Below are positions 11,244 to 19,861 of a stretch of DNA of 64,000 nucleotides, piece after piece; position 1 is the first letter of the stretch, and every line of letters begins with the position of its first letter. The position numbers and the translations under genes are program-made. Source of the DNA: Roseovarius sp. MMSF_3350 (GTDB lineage: Bacteria > Pseudomonadota > Alphaproteobacteria > Rhodobacterales > Rhodobacteraceae). Location of the stretch: assembly GCF_030733425.1 (NCBI RefSeq), contig NZ_JASHIZ010000017.1, positions 36,101 to 100,100 on the forward strand, given 5' to 3'. The notes beneath the pieces were generated by a model. That model worked only from the letters and a program-made list of their open reading frames with translations, searched no databases and had not been told where the DNA came from.

Positions 11244-12824
11244 ATGAAAACCAAGACAGTCCTTGCCGCCGCTCTGCTCGCCACCACGGCGATGACCGGT
11301 GCCTCGGCCGAAACGCTGCGATGGGCCCGCGCGGGCGACTCGCTCACGCTCGACCCCCACGCCCAGAACGAGGGGCCGACGCACACCCTCTCGCACCAGA
11401 TCTACGAGCCGCTGATCATCCGCGACCACTCGGGCGAGTTTCAGGCCGCTCTGGCGACCGACTGGGCGCCCAAGGAAGGCGACCCGAACGTGTGGGTGTT
11501 CAACCTGCGCGAGGGCGTGACCTACCACGACGGCGCCGACTTCACCGCCGAGGACGTGGTCTTCTCGATCAACCGCGCCAAGTCGGAAACGTCGGCGATG
11601 AAGGAACTGCTGACCTCGATCACCGAGGTCCGCGCCGTTGACGACCACACCGTGGAATTCGTCACCGACGGTCCCAACCCGATCCTTCCGGCCAACCTCA
11701 CCAACCTCTTCATGATGGACAAGGGCTGGGCCGAGGAAAACGACGCCGTCGCCGTGCAGGACGTGGCAGGCGGGGAAACCACCTTTGCCTCCTCCAACAC
11801 CAACGGCACCGGCCCCTTTACCCTCGTCAGCCGTGAACCGGACGTGAAAACCGTGCTGGAAGCGAACGAGAACTACTGGGGCAAGGACGAGTTCGCGCTC
11901 GACGTGACCGAAATCGTCTACACCCCGATCCAGAACGCCGCCACCCGCGTGGCCGCGCTCTTGTCGGGCGAGGTCGATTTCATCCAGGACGTGCCCGTGC
12001 AGGATCTGGGCCGCGTCGGCGACACCGAAGGCCTTGTCGTCAAGACCGCGCCGCAGAACCGCGTGATCTTCTTCGGCATGAACATGGGCGCCGATGATAT
12101 CGAAAACGACGACGTCGATGGCGCCAACCCGCTGGCCGACGCCAAGGTGCGCAAGGCCATGTCCATGGCCATCAACCGCGACGCCATCAAACAGGTCGTC
12201 ATGCGCGACCAGTCCCAGCCCGCGGGCATGATCGCCCCGCCCTTCGTCAATGGCTGGAACGAGGAAATGGACAGCAGCGCCACCACCGACATCGAAGGCG
12301 CCAAGGCCCTGATGGAAGAGGCCGGCTATGGCGACGGCTTCAGCATCCAGCTCGACTGCCCGAACGACCGCTACGTCAACGACGAGGCGATCTGCCAGGC
12401 CGCCGTCGGAATGCTGGCGCAGATCGGCGTCACCGTGAACCTCGATGCCAAGCCCAAGGCACAGCACTTCCCGCTCATCGAAAACGGCGAGACGGACTTC
12501 TACATGCTGGGCTGGGGCGTTCCGACCTACGATTCGGAATACATCTTCAACTTCCTCGTCCACACCCGTGGCGGCGAACGCGGCAGCTGGAACGGCACGG
12601 GCTATTCCAACTCCGATATCGACGCCAAGATCGTCAGCCTCGCCTCCGAGACCGATCTCGAGGCACGCAACGCCACGATCAACGAGATCTGGCAGGTGGT
12701 TCAGGACGAACAGCTCTACATCCCGATCCACCACCAGGTGCTGAACTGGGGCATGACCGACGCGGTCGGCACCGAGGTCAGCCCCGAGGACGATCCCAAG
12801 TTCAAGTTCTTCGAGATGAACTAA
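11244..12824 (+). CDS. ABC transporter periplasmic solute-binding protein, peptide/nickel family (SBP_5)
   Basis: The protein has 526 residues with a Sec signal peptide (MKTKTVLAAALLATTAMTGASA). ATG 11244 is chosen because it follows AGGGAGA and starts exactly at the signal peptide. Family-5 binding-protein features include 'DSLTLDPHAQNEG', 'WVFNLREGVTYHDGADFTAEDVVFSINRAK' and 'VRKAMSMAINRDAI'. It captures peptides or related oligomeric solutes for the permease and ATPase genes downstream. Substrate cannot be read from sequence; dipeptide, oligopeptide, opine or glutathione-type ligands are possible. Confidence 0.9.
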   Translation: MKTKTVLAAALLATTAMTGASAETLRWARAGDSLTLDPHAQNEGPTHTLSHQIYEPLIIRDHSGEFQAALATDWAPKEGDPNVWVFNLREGVTYHDGADFTAEDVVFSINRAKSETSAMKELLTSITEVRAVDDHTVEFVTDGPNPILPANLTNLFMMDKGWAEENDAVAVQDVAGGETTFASSNTNGTGPFTLVSREPDVKTVLEANENYWGKDEFALDVTEIVYTPIQNAATRVAALLSGEVDFIQDVPVQDLGRVGDTEGLVVKTAPQNRVIFFGMNMGADDIENDDVDGANPLADAKVRKAMSMAINRDAIKQVVMRDQSQPAGMIAPPFVNGWNEEMDSSATTDIEGAKALMEEAGYGDGFSIQLDCPNDRYVNDEAICQAAVGMLAQIGVTVNLDAKPKAQHFPLIENGETDFYMLGWGVPTYDSEYIFNFLVHTRGGERGSWNGTGYSNSDIDAKIVSLASETDLEARNATINEIWQVVQDEQLYIPIHHQVLNWGMTDAVGTEVSPEDDPKFKFFEMN

Positions 12825-12831
12825 GCCAATC

Positions 12832-12868
12832 GCGGGCGGCCTCCCGGGGCCGCCCGCCCCCCCCCCCC
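12832..12868 (+). terminator. Perfect 10-bp GC hairpin plus C12 tract between binding protein and permease genes
   Basis: GCGGGCGGCC at 12832-12841 pairs perfectly with GGCCGCCCGC at 12848-12857 across a 6-base loop, followed by 12 cytosines. No T run follows. In binding-protein operons such hairpins usually stabilise the upstream mRNA or attenuate transcription so that the binding protein is made in excess. Confidence 0.5.
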
Positions 12869-12921
12869 GCCGTCACAGCCAGCAAAACAACCGCGCGTGA
12901 CGACCGCTTCGGGGACGAAAC

Positions 12922-13908
12922 ATGCTAGCTTACATCATCCGGCGCGTGGCCCAGTCCGTGCTCGTGCTTCTCGTGGTGGGCCTCGTGGCCTTTGCCATGT
13001 TCCGCTTTGTCGGCGATCCCGTCGACAACATGCTCGGCCAGGAACGCACCATCGCCGACATCGAACGCCTGCGCTCCGAACTCGGCCTCGACCAGAATTT
13101 CGTCGTTCAGTACTACAAGTTTCTGACCAACGCCGTGCAGGGCAATTTCGGCCTCAGCTACCGGCAGGGGCGGCCCGTGGCCGACATCCTGATCGAACGC
13201 CTGCCCGCCACGCTTGAACTCGCCTTCGTGTCCGGCCTGCTGGCGCTGGTCGGCGGCATCGCACTCGGAATCTACACTGCAATCCGAAGGCGGGGGATAT
13301 CGGCCAACGTAATCATGACCGCCTCGCTCATCGGGGTGTCACTCCCGACATTCCTGATCGGCATCCTGCTGATCTACGTCTTTTCTGTCGAGCTCGGCTG
13401 GCTCCCCAGCTTCGGCCGGGGGCAGGTGACCTGGGTCAACGGCTGGTCCACCGGCTTTCTCACCAAGTCCGGCCTTCAGGCACTCATCCTGCCCGCCATC
13501 ACGCTGGGCCTCTACCAGATGACCCTGATCATGCGGCTCGTGCGCACCGAAATGCTCGAGGTGCTGCGCATGGACTACATCCGTTTCGCCCGCGCCCGCG
13601 GCATTCGCGAACGCGCGATCAACTTCCGCCACGCGCTGAAGAACACGCTGGTGCCCGTCATCACCATCACCGGGCTTCAGCTGGGCTCAATCATCGCCTT
13701 CGCCATCATCACCGAAACCGTGTTCCAGTGGCCCGGCGTCGGCCTGCTCTTCATCAACGCGATCCAGTTCGTCGATATCCCCGTCATGGCCGCCTACCTG
13801 ATGATGATCTCCGTCATGTTCGTGGGCATCAACCTCATTGTCGACATGCTCTATTTCGCCATAGACCCGCGCCTGCGCGTGGACCGTAGCGCTGCAGGAG
13901 GCCACTGA
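12922..13908 (+). CDS. Peptide-type ABC transporter permease (DppB-like)
   Basis: The protein has 328 residues and six predicted membrane segments, beginning 'MLAYIIRRVAQSVLVLLVVGLVAFAMF'. The family-specific 'LGLDQNFVVQYYKFLTNAVQGNFGLSYRQGRPV' periplasmic region and the EAA loop 'DYIRFARARGIRERAINFRHALKNTLVPVITITGLQ' are both present. It forms the inner-membrane channel with the next gene, which it overlaps by one base (TGATG). Confidence 0.92.
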   Translation: MLAYIIRRVAQSVLVLLVVGLVAFAMFRFVGDPVDNMLGQERTIADIERLRSELGLDQNFVVQYYKFLTNAVQGNFGLSYRQGRPVADILIERLPATLELAFVSGLLALVGGIALGIYTAIRRRGISANVIMTASLIGVSLPTFLIGILLIYVFSVELGWLPSFGRGQVTWVNGWSTGFLTKSGLQALILPAITLGLYQMTLIMRLVRTEMLEVLRMDYIRFARARGIRERAINFRHALKNTLVPVITITGLQLGSIIAFAIITETVFQWPGVGLLFINAIQFVDIPVMAAYLMMISVMFVGINLIVDMLYFAIDPRLRVDRSAAGGH

Positions 13909-14864
13909 TGACCGATACCCCCATCACACCCCCGGCGCCGAAAGTCCGCGACAGCCGCTTCCGCCGCATCTGGGAAAGCGACTTCATCTGGTCCTTCCGG
14001 CACGCTCCGGTGGCCGTCGCCTCCTTTGCGGTCGTGCTGATCCTGATCCTTTCGGCCATCTTCGCGCCGCTCATCGCGCCTTTCGACCCGTTCAACCCCG
14101 CGTCCCTGAACCTGATGAACGGCTTCACCCCTCCGGGCGAGCCCAACGCCTTTACCGGCGACACCTTCTTTCTGGGCACCGACGACCAGGGCCGCGACGT
14201 GTTTTCCACCATCCTCTACGGCATGCGGATCTCGCTTTTCGTGGGCTTCGCGGCGGTGTTCCTCGCCATGCTGATCGGCGTCACGCTTGGACTTCTCGCC
14301 GGCTATGTCGGCGGCTGGACCGAGACGATAATCATGCGCATCGCCGATGTGCAGCTGACCTTCCCGGCCATCCTCGTGGCCATGCTGATCTTCGGCATCG
14401 CCAAGGGCATCACGCCCCCCGCCTACCGCGACCAGATGGCGATCTGGGTACTGATCCTCGCCATCGGCCTTTCCGACTGGGTGCAGTTCGCCCGCGTCGT
14501 GCGCGGCACGACGCTGGTGGAAAAGAACAAGGAATACGTCCAGGCCGCCCGCCTCATCGGACGCTCGCCCTTCGTCATCATGCTCAAGCACATCCTGCCA
14601 AACGTGCTGAACCCGGTGCTGGTCATCGCCACGATTTCGCTGGCGCTGGCCATCATCGCCGAGGCCACGCTCAGCTTCCTCGGCGTCGGCGCGCCCCCTA
14701 CGAAACCCTCGCTCGGCACGCTCATCCGCATCGGGCAGGAGTTCATGTTCTCCGGCGAATGGTGGATCCTGCTCTTCCCCGCCGGCACCCTGCTGGCGCT
14801 GGCGCTGTCGATCAACCTTCTGGGCGACTGGCTGCGTGATGCACTGAACCCGAGGCTCAGATGA
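13908..14864 (+). CDS. Peptide-type ABC transporter permease (DppC-like)
   Basis: The protein has 318 residues and a cytoplasmic N-terminus before the first membrane helix ('APVAVASFAVVLILILSAIFAPLIAPFDP', OppC/DppC N-terminal domain). 'GTDDQGRDVFSTILYGMRISL' and the EAA loop 'EYVQAARLIGRSPFVIMLKHILPNVLNPVLV' are diagnostic for DppC/OppC. It pairs with the preceding permease. The 365-bp gap to the ATPase genes holds a small gene on the other strand. Confidence 0.92.
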   Translation: MTDTPITPPAPKVRDSRFRRIWESDFIWSFRHAPVAVASFAVVLILILSAIFAPLIAPFDPFNPASLNLMNGFTPPGEPNAFTGDTFFLGTDDQGRDVFSTILYGMRISLFVGFAAVFLAMLIGVTLGLLAGYVGGWTETIIMRIADVQLTFPAILVAMLIFGIAKGITPPAYRDQMAIWVLILAIGLSDWVQFARVVRGTTLVEKNKEYVQAARLIGRSPFVIMLKHILPNVLNPVLVIATISLALAIIAEATLSFLGVGAPPTKPSLGTLIRIGQEFMFSGEWWILLFPAGTLLALALSINLLGDWLRDALNPRLR

Positions 14865-14902
14865 CGGTCTCGCCGCCGCATATCCATGGCCGCCCCCCGC
14901 GG

Positions 14903-15070
14903 TCACTCCGCCTCGTCGTCGGCCTCGTCGATGCACCAACGGTCGCCCACTGCGACCCATGCGATGTCGCCTTCGGTGGCGTGCACCGTCACCGTGCCTG
15001 CCTCCGTCGACAATATGCTTGCACCGATTGTCGTCAGGAACAGCGCAAACGCTTCGCTGGTCAAACACAT
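14903..15070 (-). CDS. Small unknown protein encoded antisense inside the ABC operon
   Basis: The gene encodes 55 residues. The start ATG at 15070 is chosen because a near-perfect ribosome site (AAGGAGGT) lies six bases upstream; the longer frame to 15148 lacks one. The N-terminal half is hydrophobic ('FALFLTTIGASILS') and the C-terminus is acidic ('DEADDEAE'), with a single Trp-rich strand in between. The family is not recognised. It sits in the gap between the second permease and first ATPase gene, on the opposite strand, so it is probably an independent transcript. Confidence 0.6.
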   Translation of the reverse strand: MCLTSEAFALFLTTIGASILSTEAGTVTVHATEGDIAWVAVGDRWCIDEADDEAE

Positions 15071-15228
15071 GACACACCTCCTTCGGGCCCGCGCCTCGTC
15101 GGCGCTTTCAGCGCCTTCCGCCATCATGCAACGGCGCGCACGTCCCACTGGTTAAGATACAGTGCGCCGCCCGAATGTCCCGAAAAGCCGGGGCAACACT
15201 CCGTGAAGCCTGCGAAAGGTCGCCCCGC

Positions 15229-16224
15229 ATGACCGACACCCCCACCCTCTCCGTCCGCGATCTGACCGTGGAAATCCCCACCCGCCACGGCATCCTGCGC
15301 CCCGTCGATCATGTCAGCTACGACATCCGCGCCGGCGAGATCCTGGGCGTCGTGGGCGAATCCGGCGCGGGCAAATCCATGACCGGCAACGCCGTGATCG
15401 GCCTGCTGGACCCGCCCGCCCGCATCACCGGCGGCGAGGTCCTGTTGAAGGGCGAGCCGATCCACGACATCCCCCGCGCCAGGCTGCGCCGCCTGCGGGG
15501 CAAGCATATGGGCATGATCTTCCAGGACCCGCTGACGTCGCTGAACCCGCTGCTGACCATCGGCGACCAGCTGACCGAAACCATTACCGAACACCTGAAC
15601 GTGGGCCAGGACGAGGCCCGCAAACGCGCCATCGCGGCGCTGGACGAGGTCGGCATCCCCGCCGCCTCCGCCCGCATCGGCAGCTACCCGCACGAGTTTT
15701 CCGGCGGCATGCGCCAGCGCGTCGTCATCGCCCTCGCTCTCTGCGCCGAACCGGAACTGGTCATCGCCGACGAGCCCACCACCGCCCTCGACGTCTCCGT
15801 CCAGGCCCAGATCGTGGCGCTTCTGAAACGCCTCTGCCGCGAACGCGGCGTCGCCGTCATGCTGGTCACCCACGACATGGGCGTGATCGCCGAGGCCGCC
15901 GACCGCGTCGCCGTCATGTATGCCGGCCGCCTGGCCGAACTTGGCCCGGTGCGCGAGGTCATCACCAACGCGCACCACCCCTATACCGCGGGCCTCATGG
16001 CCTCCACGCCGCTCGCCAGCGTGGGCCAGAAGCGCCTGAAACAGATCCCCGGCGCGATGCCGCGCCTGGGCGCCCTGCCCGACGGCTGCGCCTTTCATCC
16101 CCGCTGCGAATACGCGCAGGACAAATGCCGCCGCGATCCGGGCCCCAGCCTTCAGGCCTGCGATGGCCGCGCCGCCTGCTGGTTCCCCCTCGGCACCACG
16201 CAAAAGGAGGACACCGTCGCATGA
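15229..16224 (+). CDS. Peptide-type ABC transporter ATPase (DppD-like)
   Basis: The protein has 331 residues. Walker A is 'GESGAGKSMT', the Q-loop is in 'MIFQDPLTSLNP', the ABC signature is 'FSGGMRQRV', Walker B is 'LVIADEPTTALDV', and the H-switch is 'LVTHDMG'. The C-terminal oligopeptide/dipeptide domain ends with the Cys-rich 'GCAFHPRCEYAQDKCRRDPG', which in related transporters holds an iron-sulfur cluster. The start is ATG 15229, not the in-frame ATG 15175, because the protein then begins 'MTDTPTLSVRDLTV' as in the family. It overlaps the next ATPase gene by four bases. Confidence 0.92.
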   Translation: MTDTPTLSVRDLTVEIPTRHGILRPVDHVSYDIRAGEILGVVGESGAGKSMTGNAVIGLLDPPARITGGEVLLKGEPIHDIPRARLRRLRGKHMGMIFQDPLTSLNPLLTIGDQLTETITEHLNVGQDEARKRAIAALDEVGIPAASARIGSYPHEFSGGMRQRVVIALALCAEPELVIADEPTTALDVSVQAQIVALLKRLCRERGVAVMLVTHDMGVIAEAADRVAVMYAGRLAELGPVREVITNAHHPYTAGLMASTPLASVGQKRLKQIPGAMPRLGALPDGCAFHPRCEYAQDKCRRDPGPSLQACDGRAACWFPLGTTQKEDTVA

Positions 16225-17186
16225 GCGCCCTGATCTCCATCCGCAACCTCACCCGCCGCTTCGACGTCTCGAAACCCTGGCTCAACCGCGTGATCGAGCG
16301 GCTGAACAAGGCGTATCTGACGGCCGTGTCCGACGTCTCCTTCGATATCGAGGAAAACAGCGTCTATGCGCTGGTGGGCGAAAGCGGCTCTGGCAAGTCC
16401 ACCATCGGCAAGATCGTCGTCGGCCTCACGCCCCCCTCCGAGGGCAGCGTAAAGATCAACGGCACCGATCTGGCGACCGAAACCGACGCCGCCAAGATCG
16501 AGGCCGTCCGCGACGAGATCCAGATGATCTTTCAGGATCCCTACGCCTCGCTCAACCCGCGCTGGCGGGTACGCGACATCATCGCCGAACCCGTCGCGGC
16601 CAAGGGCGGCGAGACATCCGGCCTTGCCGAACGCCTGCTGGAACAGGTGGGGCTTTCGGCGGCGGACGCCTCCAAGTACCCGCACGAGTTCTCCGGTGGT
16701 CAGCGCCAGAGGATCTGCATCGCCCGCGCGCTCGCCTCCGAACCCAAGATCATCGTCTGCGACGAACCCACCTCGGCGCTTGATGTCTCGGTTCAAAGCC
16801 AGGTCCTCAACCTCATGTCCGACCTGCGCGAGGAATTCGGCCTTACCTATCTCTTCATCAGCCACGACCTGACCGTCGTGCGCCACATGGCCGACCGCAT
16901 CGGCGTACTCTATCTCGGCCGCCTGGTCGAGGAAGCCCCCCGCGAGGCGCTCTTCACCGACCCCAAGCATCCCTATACGCAGATGCTCTTCGATGCGGCC
17001 CCCCGCATGGATGCCTTCGGGCGCGAGGTCGATCCCCCCAAGGGCGAGATTCCCGACGCGATCAACCCGCCATCGGGCTGCGCCTTCCACCCGCGCTGCC
17101 CCATCGCCATCGACAGATGCAGCAAGGAACGCCCCGAAATGCGCCTTCTGGGCCAGACCCGCGTCGCCTGCCACCGGGCGGAATAA
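16221..17186 (+). CDS. Peptide-type ABC transporter ATPase (DppF-like)
   Basis: The protein has 321 residues. Walker A is 'GESGSGKSTIG', the signature is 'FSGGQRQRI', Walker B is 'IIVCDEPTSALDV', the switch is 'FISHDLTVV', and a C-terminal Cys motif follows in 'GCAFHPRCPIAIDRC'. ATG 16221 is preceded by AAAAGGAGG and overlaps the upstream stop. It heterodimerises with the preceding ATPase to power the importer. Confidence 0.92.
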   Translation: MSALISIRNLTRRFDVSKPWLNRVIERLNKAYLTAVSDVSFDIEENSVYALVGESGSGKSTIGKIVVGLTPPSEGSVKINGTDLATETDAAKIEAVRDEIQMIFQDPYASLNPRWRVRDIIAEPVAAKGGETSGLAERLLEQVGLSAADASKYPHEFSGGQRQRICIARALASEPKIIVCDEPTSALDVSVQSQVLNLMSDLREEFGLTYLFISHDLTVVRHMADRIGVLYLGRLVEEAPREALFTDPKHPYTQMLFDAAPRMDAFGREVDPPKGEIPDAINPPSGCAFHPRCPIAIDRCSKERPEMRLLGQTRVACHRAE

Positions 17187-17366
17187 GAGACCCGAAGGCC
17201 GAGGCGCCCCCTCCGCCCCGCGCGCCAGACCTTGTTTTCAAGGCAGGACATTTTGCGCCATTACCGCATATTGGAAATATCACTTTACCAATTTGCCGGT
17301 TTGCCATTACGCTCGGAAGCGTCGGAAACCTGAAAATACAGGACCGGCACGAATGGGAGGAAACAC

Positions 17367-18467
17367 ATGACCAACAAATTGACCACGCGGCGCAACGCGC
17401 TGCGCACGATTGCCGGTGCGGGTGCCGCCACCCTGGCCGCGCCCCATGTCGCAGGCGCTCAGGCCAACGGCACCACCTGGAAAATCCAGACAAGCTGGCC
17501 CGGCGGCGCCGGACTTCAGATCTTCCGCGACTGGTGCGGCACCATCGCCGAGAAAACCGGCGGCGAACTGACGTTCCAGCCCTTCGGCGCCAATGACGTC
17601 GTGGGCGACTTCCAGCTTTACGACGCGGTGAAGAACGGCGTGCTCGAGGCTGTGAACCCCTTCACCATCTACGCCCAGGGCATCATTCCGGCGGCGACGT
17701 TCCTGACGTCCATCCCGCTCGGCATGCGCAACCCGCATGAATTCGACGTGTTCTACTACGGCCTCGGCGGCATCGACATCGCGCGCGAGCTCTACGCCGC
17801 ACAGGGCCTGCATTTCGTCGGCCCCGTGCACCACGGCCCGAACATCATCCACTCCAAGGTTCCGATCCGCTCGATCGACGACTTCGCCGGCCGCAAGATG
17901 CGCCTGCCCGGCGGCATGGTCGCCGAGATCTTCAACGAGATCGGCGCCGAAACCACGGTTCTGCCCGGCTCGGAAATCTTCCCGGCGCTGGAGAAAGGCA
18001 CCATCGACGTGGCCGACTACGTGGGCCCCGCCGTGAACTACGCCCTCGGCTTCAGCCAGGTCACCGATTACATCGTCATGGGCCCTCCGGGCTTCATGTC
18101 GCTCTATCAGCCGGTCGACACCATGGACATCACCGTGGGCATGGACGCGTGGGAGGCCCTCTCGCCCGAGATGAAGCAATTCGTCGAGATGGAAACCCAT
18201 GTCTATTCCGACATGCACCACGCCGCGATCCAGGCCGCCGACCAGGAAGCCTGGGAAAAGTTCGAGGCCGACGGCACCGAGGTCACCCGCCTGTCACAAG
18301 ACGACGTGGCCCTGATGACAGAGGTCGCCGTGCCGATCTGGTTCGACTACGCCAACCGCGACCCGCAGGCCGCCCGTGTCTTCAAGATTCAGCTTGATTA
18401 CATGCAGTCCGGCTCGCTGGGCTATGTCGACCCGGCACTGACCGAGGGACTCGAGCTCAAGCTCTGA
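17367..18467 (+). CDS. TRAP transporter periplasmic solute-binding protein (DctP family)
   Basis: The protein has 366 residues. A twin-arginine signal (TTRRNALRTIAGAGAATLAAPHVAGA) precedes a DctP domain: 'GNTWKIQTSWPGG'-type N-terminus, 'DQLYDAVKNGVLEA'-like ligand hinge, and 'GRKMRLPGGMVAEIFNEIGAETTVLP', the conserved region bearing the ligand Arg. It resembles the 2-oxoacid/lactate-binding TakP-like branch, but the ligand is not certain. It heads a P-Q-M gene set. GGGAGG lies seven bases before the ATG. Confidence 0.9.
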   Translation: MTNKLTTRRNALRTIAGAGAATLAAPHVAGAQANGTTWKIQTSWPGGAGLQIFRDWCGTIAEKTGGELTFQPFGANDVVGDFQLYDAVKNGVLEAVNPFTIYAQGIIPAATFLTSIPLGMRNPHEFDVFYYGLGGIDIARELYAAQGLHFVGPVHHGPNIIHSKVPIRSIDDFAGRKMRLPGGMVAEIFNEIGAETTVLPGSEIFPALEKGTIDVADYVGPAVNYALGFSQVTDYIVMGPPGFMSLYQPVDTMDITVGMDAWEALSPEMKQFVEMETHVYSDMHHAAIQAADQEAWEKFEADGTEVTRLSQDDVALMTEVAVPIWFDYANRDPQAARVFKIQLDYMQSGSLGYVDPALTEGLELKL

Positions 18468-18481
18468 TCCCCGACCGATCC

Positions 18482-18518
18482 GCCGCCCGGGGGCCACGTG
18501 CCCGCGGGCGGCATTTTT
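18482..18518 (+). terminator. Hairpin with T5 between TRAP binding protein and membrane subunit genes
   Basis: GCCGCCCG at 18482-18489 pairs with CGGGCGGC at 18505-18512, followed by ATTTTT. This is a good rho-independent terminator in shape. Placed between the P gene and the QM genes it probably acts as an attenuator, giving more binding protein than permease. Confidence 0.7.
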
Positions 18519-18545
18519 CAACGCTTTCAACGAGTGAGGACCGTA

Positions 18546-19856
18546 ATGCCGGGGCTCAGCTTCACGCTGCCGCATTGGCTGTACTGGGTAGGACTGATAA
18601 TCTTCCCCATCATCGCGATGATCCTGTCGCGCCGACCACAGCCCGAAGAGAAACGCTACACCCTGCCACTGGCCTACATGATCGCCGTCACCGGCGGCAT
18701 CCTCGGCCTGCACCGCTTTTATCTCAAGAGCTTGTGGGGCCTGGTCTTCATCCCGATCTTCCTGTTCATCCTCTACGCCAACGCGCAGACCCAGGACGCC
18801 CGCACCATCCTGTCGGGCTTCGACAACGAGCTGCGCGTGGCCCAGAGGGTGATCGACCGCGAACAGGGCCGCGTCGAAGAGGCCCGTGCCGACCTGCCCG
18901 ACCTTCAGGCCGCCTATGACGAGGCCGAGGAAGGCAGCTTCACCCAGCGCGCCGCCGAACGCCGCCTGGACCGGGCGAAGGAGACGCTAGACAGCGGCGC
19001 GGCCCGGCTTGAGGAGGCCCAGGCCTCGCTGGAAGAGATCCGCCCGCAACAGGTCGAGGCGTTCCGCGCCCGCGCCTGGTGGGACAACGCCGCAGGCTAC
19101 GCCTTCTACGCCATCCTCGCCCTTCTGGCCATCGACCTGCTGCTGATGCCCATGCTGGTGCGCCGCGCGAACCGGCAGATCCCGCCCGAGGAAGTGTCCG
19201 AGACCGAAAAGGCCCTCGCCGCCCACGAGCAGGAGGAAGGCCCCAAACACGACAGCGACTATGCCGAGAACTGGATAGACCGCCTCTCGCTCTTCTGCGG
19301 CGAGTTCGTGGCCTACTGGGCCGTGATCGCCGTCTTCGTCTACTATTACGAGGTTCTGGCGCGCTATGTCTTCGGCTCGCCCACCAACTGGGCGCACGAG
19401 GCGATGTACCTGATGTTCGGGATGCAGTACCTTATCGCCGGGGCCTACGCGATGCTGACCGAAACCCACGTCCGCGTGGACATCTTCTATGCCCCGATGC
19501 GGAAAAAGAACAAGGCATGGGTCGACCTGCTGACCTCGATCTTCTTCTTCATCTTCGCCGGCACGCTGCTGGTCACCTCCTGGATCTTCGCCATGGACGC
19601 CATCGCGGTGCCGTCGGGCAACGCCGTCATCTCCGACTGGGCGCGCGGCCAGATCACCTTCGGCGAGATGGTCTCGGGCTTCGGCCTCGACCAGTGGACC
19701 AATCCCAACATCCGCTGGGGCGAGATCAGCTTCAACGAATGGGAAGTGCCGCTCTGGCCGATGAAATGGGTCATGGTCATGGGCGGGCTGCTGCTCGTCC
19801 TGCAAGGCATCTCGAAACTGTCGAAAGACATCCGTGAAATCGCACGGGGGAACTGA
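18546..19856 (+). CDS. TRAP transporter small membrane subunit (DctQ) with an N-terminal TM2/coiled-coil extension
   Basis: The protein has 436 residues, about 2.5 times a usual DctQ. The C-terminal part (about 235-430) is the DctQ four-helix domain ('YEVLARYVFGSPTNWAHEAMYLMFGMQYLIAGAYAM'). The N-terminal part has one membrane helix (8-28), a TM2-like hairpin with 'GILGLHRFYLKSLWGL' (about 40-78), a charged alpha-helical/coiled-coil stretch rich in Glu/Arg/Ala (about 84-165) and another membrane helix (about 176-196). ATG 18546 is preceded by GTGAGGA. The extension is unusual, but similar enlarged DctQ proteins may exist among 2-oxoacid-type TRAP systems. Confidence 0.85.
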   Translation: MPGLSFTLPHWLYWVGLIIFPIIAMILSRRPQPEEKRYTLPLAYMIAVTGGILGLHRFYLKSLWGLVFIPIFLFILYANAQTQDARTILSGFDNELRVAQRVIDREQGRVEEARADLPDLQAAYDEAEEGSFTQRAAERRLDRAKETLDSGAARLEEAQASLEEIRPQQVEAFRARAWWDNAAGYAFYAILALLAIDLLLMPMLVRRANRQIPPEEVSETEKALAAHEQEEGPKHDSDYAENWIDRLSLFCGEFVAYWAVIAVFVYYYEVLARYVFGSPTNWAHEAMYLMFGMQYLIAGAYAMLTETHVRVDIFYAPMRKKNKAWVDLLTSIFFFIFAGTLLVTSWIFAMDAIAVPSGNAVISDWARGQITFGEMVSGFGLDQWTNPNIRWGEISFNEWEVPLWPMKWVMVMGGLLLVLQGISKLSKDIREIARGN

Positions 19857-19861
19857 GGCAC

